Assembly (NCBI RefSeq): GCF_000717915.1
Contig: NZ_JOCX01000004.1
Coordinates: 301,634-365,633, forward strand
Direction: 5' to 3'
DNA from: Streptomyces sp. NRRL S-244
Lineage (GTDB): Bacteria; Actinomycetota; Actinomycetes; Streptomycetales; Streptomycetaceae
DNA length: 64,000 bases
Part shown: positions 1 through 7,711 of the stretch, one piece after another
Layout: each line of letters opens with the position of its first letter
Numbering within the stretch: the stretch's first letter is position 1
Program-made: the position numbers and the translations under genes
The notes under the pieces: generated by a model
What the model was told of the DNA's origin: nothing
Seen by the model: the letters and a program-made list of their open reading frames with translations, nothing else
The model's database searches: none

Positions 1-240
1 CACCGGGTCGAGGGGGCCGCGCTGGTTCCCGTACGGGAGCCCGCCGACGCGGGGGCGTACGTACGGATCGAGGCCGCCGGGCCGCCGGGCGCCGAGCCGC
101 CCCCGGGGCTGGCCGCCGCGCCCGCGCCCGGCGGGGGCCTGCTGCTGACGGTGCCCGCGGCCCGCTCCGACGCGGTGCTGCGCGAACTGCTCACCGCGCC
201 CGCGCCCTGGCACATCCGCGCCGTGGAGGAACTGCCGTGA
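1..240 (+). CDS. C-terminal fragment, probably an ABC transporter ATPase
   Basis: The open frame enters from the left edge and encodes the last 79 residues of a protein ending in HIRAVEELP. No catalytic motif is present in this tail. The stop codon overlaps the GTG start of the following membrane protein (GTGA). That coupling is typical of an ABC transporter ATPase followed by its permease, and the Pro/Ala/Gly-rich tail would fit the accessory C-terminal region of such an ATPase. The identity is inferred from context only, because the nucleotide-binding domain lies outside the window. Confidence 0.45.
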   Translation, partial: HRVEGAALVPVREPADAGAYVRIEAAGPPGAEPPPGLAAAPAPGGGLLLTVPAARSDAVLRELLTAPAPWHIRAVEELP

Positions 241-896
241 CCGGCCTGCTGCGTTACCAGTGCGCGCTGCTGCTGCGCTCCCAGCGGTGGATCGCCCCGC
301 TCCTCCTGCACGCGGCCTTCCTGGCCGCCGGGGTGCGGCCGGGCGACCCGCTGCTGGACTCGCTGGGCTTCGCGGCCGCCGGGCTGGTCCCGATCACCGC
401 CTGGCTGGTCCGGGTCTGCGTCACCAACGAGCCCGACGCCGCCCGCGACTGCGCGGCCGCCGCGGCCGGTCCCGTACGGGTGCACGCGGCGGCCCTGCTC
501 ACCGCGCTGGGCGGGGCGCTGCTCGCCGGGGCCGCGGGCACGGCGGCCGTGCTGCTGATCGGCGACTTCGGCCGGGCGGAACACGTGGAGCCGGAGACCG
601 CCGCCGTCGCCGGGGTGCTGGCGGCCCTCGCGTGTGCGCTGACCGGCGCGGCCGTGGGGGCGCTGTGCAGCCGGCCGCTGCTGCGCTCGACGGGGGTCGC
701 GGTGCTGGCGGGCGGCCTGGGCTCCCTGCTGGCCTGGGGCGTCTCCGGCTCCCCGGCGCGCAGCGCGGTGACGGCGCTGGTGGAGGGTTCCCGGGCGCAC
801 GCCGTGACGCTGCCGGTGGCGGCCTTCGCGGGGGCGCTGGCGCTGGCCTGCGCGGCCGGTGCCGTGGCCTGCCTCGTCGCCGCGCGGCGGGGCTGA
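237..896 (+). CDS. Multi-pass membrane protein, probable ABC transporter permease
   Basis: This 219-residue protein is very rich in Ala, Leu, Gly and Val and has about six hydrophobic segments, near residues 17-35, 45-62, 84-108, 123-142, 150-168 and 190-215. It has no recognisable enzymatic motif. Its GTG start overlaps the stop of the upstream partial gene by four bases, so the two are translationally coupled. This supports a role as the membrane subunit of a small ABC exporter. The substrate cannot be read from the sequence. An unrelated integral membrane protein is the alternative. Confidence 0.7.
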   Translation: MTGLLRYQCALLLRSQRWIAPLLLHAAFLAAGVRPGDPLLDSLGFAAAGLVPITAWLVRVCVTNEPDAARDCAAAAAGPVRVHAAALLTALGGALLAGAAGTAAVLLIGDFGRAEHVEPETAAVAGVLAALACALTGAAVGALCSRPLLRSTGVAVLAGGLGSLLAWGVSGSPARSAVTALVEGSRAHAVTLPVAAFAGALALACAAGAVACLVAARRG

Positions 897-910
897 GTAC
901 GCTCGAAGGC

Positions 911-1111
911 ATGGACGAAGTGGACGCGCCCGCCGGAACCGAGTCGTACTGCCCAGCCCCGGCGGCGCCCGCGGGGCGGGTGGCCGGGCCGCCGTACGCG
1001 GACTGCGTGGAGTGCGGCAAGCCCACCGAGTACGGGGTCGCGACCCCCGGCCGGGTGCTGTGCCCGGTGTGCGAGTGGCAGGACGCGCAGCGCTCGGCCT
1101 GCTCCGGCTGA
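911..1111 (+). CDS. Small four-cysteine (zinc-ribbon-like) protein
   Basis: The product is a 66-residue protein beginning MDEVDAPAG. The C-terminal half has two Cys-x-x-Cys knuckles, CVECGK and CPVCEW, about 20 residues apart, which is a plausible single zinc site. The ATG was chosen because the frame upstream is antisense-like and lacks conserved character, and because this start lies just after the preceding permease gene. The function is unknown. Such short zinc-ribbon proteins may bind RNA, DNA or a partner protein. It is convergent with the deacetylase gene on the other strand. Confidence 0.55.
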   Translation: MDEVDAPAGTESYCPAPAAPAGRVAGPPYADCVECGKPTEYGVATPGRVLCPVCEWQDAQRSACSG

Positions 1112-1128
1112 GGCAGCGCCGCCCCCGC

Positions 1129-2061
1129 CTACTTCCCGATGAGCTCGGAGACCTTCACGAAGCGGTAGCCGCGCCCCCGCAGCCCCGGGACGATCTTCCG
1201 GATCGCCTCCTCGGTGACGGGGGCCGCGCTGCGCGTGCAGTGCATGACCACCACCGAGCCGGGCTTCACCCCGGCGAGGACCTGCTCGGCCACCGCGTCC
1301 GGGTCCTTGGCGAAGGCGTCCCCGCTGACCACGTCCCACTGGACGGCCGTGACCTTGGCCGTGGAGACGGCCCGCAGCGCCTGGTCGTCGTAGCAGCCGC
1401 CGGGGAAGCGGAAGTACGGGACCGTGTTGACCGCGCCGGCCGTACGGAAGGCGGCGAAGGCCCGGTCCACATCGGCCCGGGCGGCGGCCGCGTCGAGCGC
1501 GGGGAGCCCGTAGCAGGGCGACGTGAAGGCGTGGTGGCTGTACGAGTGGTTCGCGATCTCGAAGTTCGGGTCGGTGCCGATGGCCTTGGCCTGGTCCGGG
1601 TACTCCTCGGCCCAGCGGCCGGTCATGAAGATCGTCGAGGGCACCTTGAGCGTGCGCAGGGTCGCGATGAGCTGGGGGTTGTCGAAGTGCTCCCCGCCCG
1701 CGGCGCGCGGCCCCTGGTCGGAGGTCATGTCGGCGTCGAAGGTCAGCGCGACGGTCTTGTCGGTTTGCTGCTTCGCCCGCTCGAAGACCGGGGTCAGGCC
1801 GTTCGGGCCGGGTGCCAGGGTCGGGGCCTTGGCGGGCGGCGGGGCGGCGGCCGGGGAGGAGCCGGCCGCCTGCGGCGTGCCGGCCGAGGCACCGGAGGAC
1901 GGCGGGGCGGAGGCCCCGGGGGTGCCCATACGGGCGGCCTGGTTGCCGGAACCGGAGCCGGATGCGGAGGTGCCGCCGCCGCCTCCGCATCCGGCGAGGG
2001 CGGTGCAGAGAGCGGCACTGAGGGCGGCCGCGACCGCCACATTGCGCACAGAAAGGGTCAC
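1129..2061 (-). CDS. Polysaccharide deacetylase (NodB-like) lipoprotein
   Basis: This is a predicted extracellular, membrane-anchored carbohydrate esterase family 4 enzyme that removes acetyl groups from cell-wall or other glycans. The N-terminus is a lipoprotein signal peptide with Arg near the start, a hydrophobic stretch and the lipobox LAGC, followed by a Gly/Ser/Pro-rich linker to about residue 90. NodB motifs follow: TFDAD (motif 1, slightly unusual), NHSYSHH (metal-binding His pair), FRFPGG (motif 3), VQWDVVSGD and VVVMHC (motif 5). The start chosen is the GTG giving VTLSVRNVAV, which places the signal peptide correctly. A TATATT element lies eight bases upstream, so the transcript may be leaderless. 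Longer starts in the same frame are possible but would spoil the signal peptide. Confidence 0.9.
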   Translation of the reverse strand: MTLSVRNVAVAAALSAALCTALAGCGGGGGTSASGSGSGNQAARMGTPGASAPPSSGASAGTPQAAGSSPAAAPPPAKAPTLAPGPNGLTPVFERAKQQTDKTVALTFDADMTSDQGPRAAGGEHFDNPQLIATLRTLKVPSTIFMTGRWAEEYPDQAKAIGTDPNFEIANHSYSHHAFTSPCYGLPALDAAAARADVDRAFAAFRTAGAVNTVPYFRFPGGCYDDQALRAVSTAKVTAVQWDVVSGDAFAKDPDAVAEQVLAGVKPGSVVVMHCTRSAAPVTEEAIRKIVPGLRGRGYRFVKVSELIGK

Positions 2062-2145
2062 GGACGCAAAATATATGACCATCTGCCAAGCGGACCGCAG
2101 CGGCGCCGGGGCGGGCATACGAATCGCCCGCCCGTGTGACGGGCA

Positions 2146-3027
2146 TCAGGTCCGCAGCAGCCGGGCGCGGCTCTCCTCCACGTCGAAACCGGCCGCGGGG
2201 TAGCGCGGATCCAGCTCCTCCAGATGCTCCAGCAGCAGCTTGCTGATCGCCCAGTTGCGGTACCACTTCCGGTCCGCGGGGACGACGTACCAGGGCGCGG
2301 CGTCGATGGAGCAGCGCTCCAGGGCCAGCTCGTACGCGTGCCGGTACTCGGGCCACAGGGCGCGCTCGTCGATGTCGCCCGAGTTGAACTTCCAGTGCTT
2401 GTCGGGGTTGTCGAGCCGCGCCAGCAGCCGCTCGCGCTGCCCCTCGTAGCTGATGTGGAGGAAGACCTTCACCAGGGTGACGTCGTCGTCCGCGAGGGAC
2501 TGCTCGAAGCGGTTGATCTGGGCGTAGCGGCGGTTCAGCTGACTGCGCGACACCAGCTCGCGGACGCGGGCGATGAGGACGTCCTCGTAGTGCGAGCGGT
2601 CGAAGATGCCGATCTCGCCCGGCACGGGGAGGGCCCTCCTGACGCGCCAGAGGAAGGGGTGCTCCAGCTCCTCCTGCGTGGGGGCCTTGAACGACCGGAT
2701 CCGGCAGCCGGAGGGGTTGAACAGGCCGATCACGTGCTTCACCGTGCCGCCCTTGCCGCTGGTGTCCATGCCCTGGAGGACGAGCAGGACGCGGCGGCGG
2801 TCGCCGGCGGTGCTGGCCGCGTACAGCCGTTCCTGGAGGGAGGCGAGCGGCGCGGCCAGCCGTGCGGTGGCGGCGATGCCGGCGGCCTTGCCGGCCGGGC
2901 CGCCGGGGGTCGCGGCGGGGTCGAAGGCGTCGAGGTCGAGGCGCTCACCGGCGGGGGCGCGCAGCAGCGGGCGCAGGGGGACGTCCTTCTTCTTGTCGTT
3001 CTTGTTCTTCCCGCTCTCCTTGGCCAC
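2146..3027 (-). CDS. PPK2-family polyphosphate kinase / polyphosphate:nucleotide phosphotransferase
   Basis: The enzyme transfers phosphate between polyphosphate and nucleotides. It is about 293 residues, the normal size for a single-domain PPK2. It has a Lys-rich N-terminus, a Walker A lid GMDTSGKGGT at about residue 88 and the Walker B-type motif IGIFDRSHYED near residue 150. These are the signatures of the PPK2 family. The GTG at the quoted start was preferred over a GTG three codons upstream because AGGTGG lies five bases before it, a good ribosome-binding site. Whether it works on AMP, ADP or GDP cannot be told by eye. It appears monocistronic. Confidence 0.9.
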   Translation of the reverse strand: MAKESGKNKNDKKKDVPLRPLLRAPAGERLDLDAFDPAATPGGPAGKAAGIAATARLAAPLASLQERLYAASTAGDRRRVLLVLQGMDTSGKGGTVKHVIGLFNPSGCRIRSFKAPTQEELEHPFLWRVRRALPVPGEIGIFDRSHYEDVLIARVRELVSRSQLNRRYAQINRFEQSLADDDVTLVKVFLHISYEGQRERLLARLDNPDKHWKFNSGDIDERALWPEYRHAYELALERCSIDAAPWYVVPADRKWYRNWAISKLLLEHLEELDPRYPAAGFDVEESRARLLRT

Positions 3028-3108
3028 TGCCGCCACCTACCCCGATCCGGTCGATTCCCTCCGATCCTCCATCACATCCGACGGGGTCGCGAGGGCACGG
3101 CCGCCGGG

Positions 3109-4449
3109 TCAGTGCCAGGGGCCCGTCACGGCGAAGGTGGTCCCCGGGGTGTAGGCGTTGACGTACATCGTCCGCCCGTCGGGGGAGAAGGTGACCCCGG
3201 CGAACTCGCCCCACTCCGGGGCCCCGGGCCGGCCGATGTCGTCGGCGTTGCGGGCCATCGGGTAGACCCCGCCGCCCGGCGTGACGCCGAAGACGTACTG
3301 GGCCCCTCCGCCGTCCTCGCACACCATCAGGCCGCCGTCCGGGGCCAGGCAGATGTTGTCGGGGGAGTCCCCGGGCAGCCGGATGTCGGTGGCCGGGCCG
3401 AAGAGCACGTCCAGGCGGATCGTGGAGCGCCGAGGGTCGTGGAACCAGACCTGGCCGTGGTGGTCGGCGGGCGCGCCTTCGAGGCGGCGGGCGTAGCTGG
3501 AGACGAAGTGGACGCCGCCGTCGCCCCAGTAGCAGCCCTCCAGCTTCTGCGCGTGGGTGATCCCGCCCGGCCCGAAGTCCTGGAACCGGATGGGGGTGCC
3601 GTTCGCCGTGGGGTCCGGTACGGGGACCCACTCGACCGTGAACTCGGCGCCGGGCTCGTCCACGACGGAGAGGTCGGGCAGTCCCGGGACGCGCAGGGCG
3701 TGGAGGGCGCCCCCGGCGCGCAGGGAGCCGGGGCCGGCGAGGGGCCGCGCGGGCAGGAACCGGTAGAAGAGCCCGAACGGCTCGATGAAGGCGTCCTCGG
3801 TCTCGTAGACGGTCCCGCGGTACGGGTCGACGGCGACGGCCTCGTGCGCGAAGCGGCCCATCGCGGTGAGCGGGACGGCGCCGGAGCGGTGCGGGTCGGC
3901 GGGGTCGACCTCGAAGACGTAGCCGTGGTCCTTGGTGTAACCGGAGGTCCCGGCCGGGTCCTCGGTCTCCTCGCAGCTGAGCCAGGTGTTCCAGGGGGTG
4001 CGGCCGCCGGCGCAGTTGACGGCGGTTCCGGCGAGGGCGACGCGCTCGGACGTGACGCCGCCGCCGGGGTCGAGGTCGAGGAGGGTGCAGCCGCCGAGGG
4101 CGTGGGGGTCGTACGTGAGGCCGTCGACGGCGGGGACGCGGAGGGCGGCGGTGGTGCGGTTCTCGTGGTTGCGGACGAGACGGACACGGCCGGAGCCCGC
4201 GTCGAAGGCGGCCATGCCGTCGCAGTTGGCCGGTACGGGGCCTTCGCCGGAGCGGAGGGGGTCGCCGGCGCGGGAGAGCACGCGGTAGCGGAAGCCGGCG
4301 GGGAGGTCGAGGAGCCCCCGGGGGTCGGGGAGCAGCGGGCCGTACCCCCGGCGGGACGGCGGGAGGGCGCGGGAGCTGCCGGCGAAGAGGGAGCCGAGGG
4401 TTCCGCTGAAGGCGATGGTGGCGAGCAGGGTGCGGCGGGTGACGGACAT
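3109..4449 (-). CDS. PhoX-family (DUF839) secreted alkaline phosphatase-like protein
   Basis: This 446-residue protein has a twin-arginine signal (SVTRRTLLA, then a hydrophobic core and an Ala-rich cleavage region), so it should be exported folded. The body matches the PhoX/DUF839 beta-propeller pattern: repeated aspartate-rich turns, LVRNHENR near residue 95, TWLSCEETEDP and the C-terminal FAGVTFSPDGRTMYVN. Members are calcium- and iron-dependent phosphomonoesterases that release phosphate from organic esters. GGGAG lies six bases before the ATG. It is shorter than classical PhoX and belongs to the compact actinobacterial subgroup. Confidence 0.85.
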   Translation of the reverse strand: MSVTRRTLLATIAFSGTLGSLFAGSSRALPPSRRGYGPLLPDPRGLLDLPAGFRYRVLSRAGDPLRSGEGPVPANCDGMAAFDAGSGRVRLVRNHENRTTAALRVPAVDGLTYDPHALGGCTLLDLDPGGGVTSERVALAGTAVNCAGGRTPWNTWLSCEETEDPAGTSGYTKDHGYVFEVDPADPHRSGAVPLTAMGRFAHEAVAVDPYRGTVYETEDAFIEPFGLFYRFLPARPLAGPGSLRAGGALHALRVPGLPDLSVVDEPGAEFTVEWVPVPDPTANGTPIRFQDFGPGGITHAQKLEGCYWGDGGVHFVSSYARRLEGAPADHHGQVWFHDPRRSTIRLDVLFGPATDIRLPGDSPDNICLAPDGGLMVCEDGGGAQYVFGVTPGGGVYPMARNADDIGRPGAPEWGEFAGVTFSPDGRTMYVNAYTPGTTFAVTGPWH

Positions 4450-4537
4450 CGGCGGCTCCCGGGGCGAGGGGGGTGACGGGCCCGTGTTACCACGTGCCCC
4501 GGCCCCCCTCCCCCGGACGCGCCGAGCCCGGGAACCG

Positions 4538-4963
4538 TTAGATCAGCTCCGCGCTCAGGGTGATCGTCGTGCCCGTCAGGGCCTGGCTGACCGGGCAGTT
4601 CTTCTTCGCGTCCTCGGCCGCGGCGGCGAAGCCCTCCGCGTCCAGGCCGGGGACCTCGGCGCGGACCGTCAGGTGGATGCCCGTGATGCCCTCGCCGGGC
4701 TGGAAAGTCACGTCCGCCTTGGTCTCCACCCGGGTGGGCGGGGTGCCGGCGCCGTCGAGGCCGTGCGAGAGGGCCATCGAGTAGCAGCTGGAGTGCGCGG
4801 CGGCGATGAGCTCTTCCGGGCTGGTCTTGCCGTTCGCGGCCTCGGCGCGCGAGGGCCAGGAGACGTCGAACGAACCCCGACCCGAGGAGTCGAGGGTGAC
4901 GACGCCGGAACCCTTGAGCAGGTTGCCTTCCCAGTTGGTGTGCGCGGTACGCGTGGTGGCCAT
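4538..4963 (-). CDS. OsmC/Ohr-family peroxiredoxin
   Basis: This is a 141-residue thiol peroxidase of the OsmC family, which detoxifies organic hydroperoxides. The two conserved cysteines are visible in AAHSSCYSMAL (about residue 60) and AKKNCPVSQAL (about residue 124), in the usual spacing. The N-terminal HTNWEGNLLKGSG and the fold-defining SPEELIAAAHSSC match the OsmC subgroup rather than Ohr. A GAAGGGAT Shine-Dalgarno lies just upstream of the ATG. It is transcribed alone, between PhoX and the ZapE-like gene, on the same strand. Confidence 0.92.
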   Translation of the reverse strand: MATTRTAHTNWEGNLLKGSGVVTLDSSGRGSFDVSWPSRAEAANGKTSPEELIAAAHSSCYSMALSHGLDGAGTPPTRVETKADVTFQPGEGITGIHLTVRAEVPGLDAEGFAAAAEDAKKNCPVSQALTGTTITLSAELI

Positions 4964-5035
4964 CGTGGATCCCTTCGGAGGAAGTGGGGAACTGCCGGAC
5001 CGTCCCGGTGATGGGTCGGGCCGGCGTCCCCAAAC

Positions 5036-6148
5036 CTACTGGGACACCAGGGGTTTCGCGTCGCGTGCCAGTGCGGTGAGCCTCGAGATGGCCCGGAAGT
5101 ACTTCTTGCGGTAGCCGCCGTTCAGCATTTCTTCACTGAACAGGCGGTCGAAGGGGACTCCGGACGCCAGGACCGGTATCTCCCGGTCGTACAGCCGGTC
5201 CGCCAGGACCACGAGCCGCAGCGCCGTCGACTGGTCCGGGACCGGGCCGACGTCGGTCAGGCAGACCGCCGCTATGCCGTCCGTGAGGGCGCCGTACCGG
5301 CTGGGGTGGACCCGGGCCAGGTGCTCCAGCAGCCCAGGGAAGTCGTCCAGGCTCGCGCCCTCGGTCGCGTACGCGGCCTTCGTCACCTGCTCGTCCGAGA
5401 ACGGCGCCGGCGCCTCCGGCAGGCCGCGGTGGCGGTAGTCCTGGCCGTCGATGCGCAGCGGGCGGAAGTGCGCCGAGAGCCCCTGGATCTCGCGCAGGAA
5501 GTCCGCGGCGGCGAACCGGCCCTCGCCGAGCTTGCCGGGCAGGGTGTTGGAAGTGGCGGCCAGCGCCACGCCCTGCTCGACGAGCCGGCTCAGCAGCGAG
5601 GAGACGAGGACGGTGTCGCCCGGGTCGTCCAGTTCGAACTCGTCGATGCACAGGAGGCGGTGGCCGCCCAGGGTCTGGACCGTCTGCTGGAAGCCGAGCG
5701 CGCCGACCAGGTTGGTCAGCTCCACGAAGGTGCCGAAGGCCTTGAGCGCGGGCTCGGCCGGGGTGGCGTGCCAGAGGGAGGCCAGCAGGTGCGTCTTGCC
5801 GACGCCGTAGCCGCCGTCGAGGTAGACCCCGCGCGGGGCGGTGGACACCGGGGCCTTCTTCGCGAACCAGCGGCGCTTGCCGCCGCCGCTCGCATGGGAT
5901 CCGCCCAGCCCGGCGGCGAAGCCGCTGAGCACGGTGACGGCCTCGGACTGGCTCGGCTGACCGGGGTCCGGGTCGTACGTGTCGAAGCGCACCGAGTCGA
6001 ATCGCGGCGGCGGCACCATCTCGGCCACCAGCCGCTCGGCGGGCACCCGCGGCTCGCGAGCGCACAGGGCCTGCGGGCCGGCGTCGGCCGGGTCGGCTAT
6101 CGGGGGTCGCCCGTAGGTGGATCCGGAGGTGGAGAGTGATGTTGACAC
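5036..6148 (-). CDS. zapE: ZapE/AFG1-like AAA+ ATPase (cell division protein ZapE family)
   Basis: This 370-residue P-loop ATPase is related to bacterial ZapE and mitochondrial AFG1/LACE1. Walker A is GGYGVGKTHLL at about residue 115, Walker B is LLCIDEFELDD at about residue 165, and the C-terminal half carries the family's conserved stretch ending in the EEMLNGGYRKKYFRAISRL region. The N-terminal block LCAREPRVPAERLVAEMVPP is typical of the actinobacterial version. The GTG start fits this block. The frame is open far upstream, but that part is antisense to the divergent reductase gene. In E. coli ZapE interacts with the Z-ring; its role in Streptomyces is not defined. Confidence 0.88.
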   Translation of the reverse strand: MSTSLSTSGSTYGRPPIADPADAGPQALCAREPRVPAERLVAEMVPPPRFDSVRFDTYDPDPGQPSQSEAVTVLSGFAAGLGGSHASGGGKRRWFAKKAPVSTAPRGVYLDGGYGVGKTHLLASLWHATPAEPALKAFGTFVELTNLVGALGFQQTVQTLGGHRLLCIDEFELDDPGDTVLVSSLLSRLVEQGVALAATSNTLPGKLGEGRFAAADFLREIQGLSAHFRPLRIDGQDYRHRGLPEAPAPFSDEQVTKAAYATEGASLDDFPGLLEHLARVHPSRYGALTDGIAAVCLTDVGPVPDQSTALRLVVLADRLYDREIPVLASGVPFDRLFSEEMLNGGYRKKYFRAISRLTALARDAKPLVSQ

Positions 6149-6184
6149 AGCTCTTAACTCTACGGGGCGTGGCACACTGCACCG

Positions 6185-6979
6185 ATGCGACGCCTGTTCC
6201 CTGTGACCGATCAGACATCGGCCGACCAGACATCGGCCCCCGCGGACCGCACTGACCGCGAGTGGTCGCTGGACGAGCTGGCGGAGGCGTACGCGTACCC
6301 CGCGCTCGGCCCGCAGGGCCACTGGCTGCGCGCCAACATGGTCTCCACCCTGGACGGCGCGGCCCAGCACGACGGGCGCTCGCAGCCGATCTCCAGCGAG
6401 ACCGACATGCGGATCTTCGGCACCCTGCGGGCGCTGGCCGACGTGGTGGTCGTCGGCGCCGAAACGGTTCGCCAGGAGGGGTACCGGCCGGCCCGCGCCC
6501 GGGAGGCCTTCGCGGCCCGGCGTGCGGCCGCCGGGCAGGGCCCCGCGCCCGCCATCGCGGTGGTCACGGCCGGCCTGGACCTGGACTTCTCCCTGCCGCT
6601 GTTCACCTCCCCCCTCGTGCCGACCCTCGTGGTGACCGGCGCGGCCGCACCCGCCGATCGGGTGGCGGCGGCCGCCGCGGCCGGGGCCGAGGTCGTACTG
6701 GCGGGCGACGGAGCGACCGTGGATCCGGCCCGGATCGTGACGGAGCTCGCGGCCCGGGGGCTGCGCCGCCAGCTCACCGAGGGCGGGCCCCGGCTGCTGG
6801 GGCAGTTCGTGGCCGCCGACGCGCTGGACGAGCTGTGCCTGACGATCTCGCCGATGCTGGCCGCGGGCGGGGCCCAGCGCATCTCCGGAGGGCCCCCCGT
6901 GGCCGTGCCGCACCGCCTGGCGCCCGCCTCCCTACTGGAAGAGGCCGGGTTCCTCTACACGAGCTACCGTCGGATCTGA
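6185..6979 (+). CDS. RibD C-terminal-type pyrimidine reductase family protein
   Basis: This 264-residue protein is related to the C-terminal reductase domain of RibD and to dihydrofolate reductase. Visible signatures are the NMVSTLDGAAQ strand-loop near residue 50, ADVVVVGAETVRQEGYRPAR around residue 80, and LTEGGPRLLGQF near residue 200, which in RibD lines the NADPH and ribityl sites. It lacks the N-terminal deaminase domain, so it may act as a stand-alone reductase with an unknown pyrimidine or pterin substrate. It is divergent from the ZapE-like gene with only 36 bases between the starts. TTGACA in that gap is a possible -35 element without a clear -10. Confidence 0.85.
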   Translation: MRRLFPVTDQTSADQTSAPADRTDREWSLDELAEAYAYPALGPQGHWLRANMVSTLDGAAQHDGRSQPISSETDMRIFGTLRALADVVVVGAETVRQEGYRPARAREAFAARRAAAGQGPAPAIAVVTAGLDLDFSLPLFTSPLVPTLVVTGAAAPADRVAAAAAAGAEVVLAGDGATVDPARIVTELAARGLRRQLTEGGPRLLGQFVAADALDELCLTISPMLAAGGAQRISGGPPVAVPHRLAPASLLEEAGFLYTSYRRI

Positions 6980-6985
6980 CAAGGG

Positions 6986-7004
6986 GCGGAATTTGTTGTT
7001 CCGC
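6986..7004 (+). terminator. Possible weak stem-loop after the reductase gene
   Basis: A GCGGAA/TTCCGC inverted repeat with a seven-base loop lies seven bases after the stop codon of the reductase. It has no T-run, so it could equally be an RNA-processing site. Confidence 0.35.
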
Positions 7005-7127
7005 TTAGCTTCCGGTGGGCACATACCTGGGCAGATATGTCCACGCAGGGCCCCGTGTGAGAGCGGGGCAGGATGGTTTCCGCAGGGGCCGGCCGACCGG
7101 CCCCGGCCCATGAAGGAGAGGGCGTCC

Positions 7128-7595
7128 GTGTTCACGAGCGTATTGATGATCGAGCAGCCGCTGACCAGCGTCGACGTGGACTTCGTCACCAGCCTCCACG
7201 GGGACGACCCGGTCTCCTTCCTCGTCCTCATGCAGCCCCGGGGCGACCAGGACCGGCTGCTGCGCGCCATCGACGACGTGGCACTCGGCGAGCTCCCCGA
7301 GGCGCTCCACGAGGCCGACGTACCCGAGGGCAGGGCTGCCCGCGGCCCGGCCGACCAGGCCCTCGTCCTCTCCCTGGAGGCCCTGCGCAAGAAGGGCGCC
7401 AAGGCCAGCGGGGAGATCATCGAGGACCACCCGCTCGACAAACTCAAGGCCGTCGTGGAGGAGTCGAACGCCGACGAGGTGATCGTCCTGACCGCCCCGC
7501 ACTTCGTCGAGGAGTTCTTCCACCGGGACTGGGCCTCCCGCGCGCGCCACAAGGTCGGGGTTCCGGTGCTCAAGCTCTTCGCCCACAACGAATAG
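7128..7595 (+). CDS. Conserved hypothetical actinobacterial protein
   Basis: This 155-residue, acidic, probably cytosolic protein has alternating predicted strands and helices (EVIVLTAPHFVEEFF, VGVPVLKLFAHNE), reminiscent of small alpha/beta nucleotide-binding folds such as universal stress proteins. I see no catalytic signature. The GTG start (MFTSVLMIEQ) is chosen because AAGGAGAGG lies six bases upstream. An ATG six codons earlier would put that Shine-Dalgarno inside the gene. It precedes murC on the same strand with a 116-base gap in which I see nothing notable. Confidence 0.75.
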   Translation: MFTSVLMIEQPLTSVDVDFVTSLHGDDPVSFLVLMQPRGDQDRLLRAIDDVALGELPEALHEADVPEGRAARGPADQALVLSLEALRKKGAKASGEIIEDHPLDKLKAVVEESNADEVIVLTAPHFVEEFFHRDWASRARHKVGVPVLKLFAHNE

Positions 7596-7711
7596 GCTGG
7601 CGTCCGACACACGCGCCGGGGCGACGGCGGACGACGGTCCGCACCGCCCGCACCCCCGACGCGACCGACCCGTACCGCTCCGTACCGACCCGCACCCTGG
7701 GGAGATCCCGT

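Noticed and set aside
6142..6170. Strong TTGACA promoter for the pyrimidine reductase
   Set aside because: The -35 hexamer is perfect but no -10-like sequence is found at 16-18 bases, and it overlaps the ZapE start codon.
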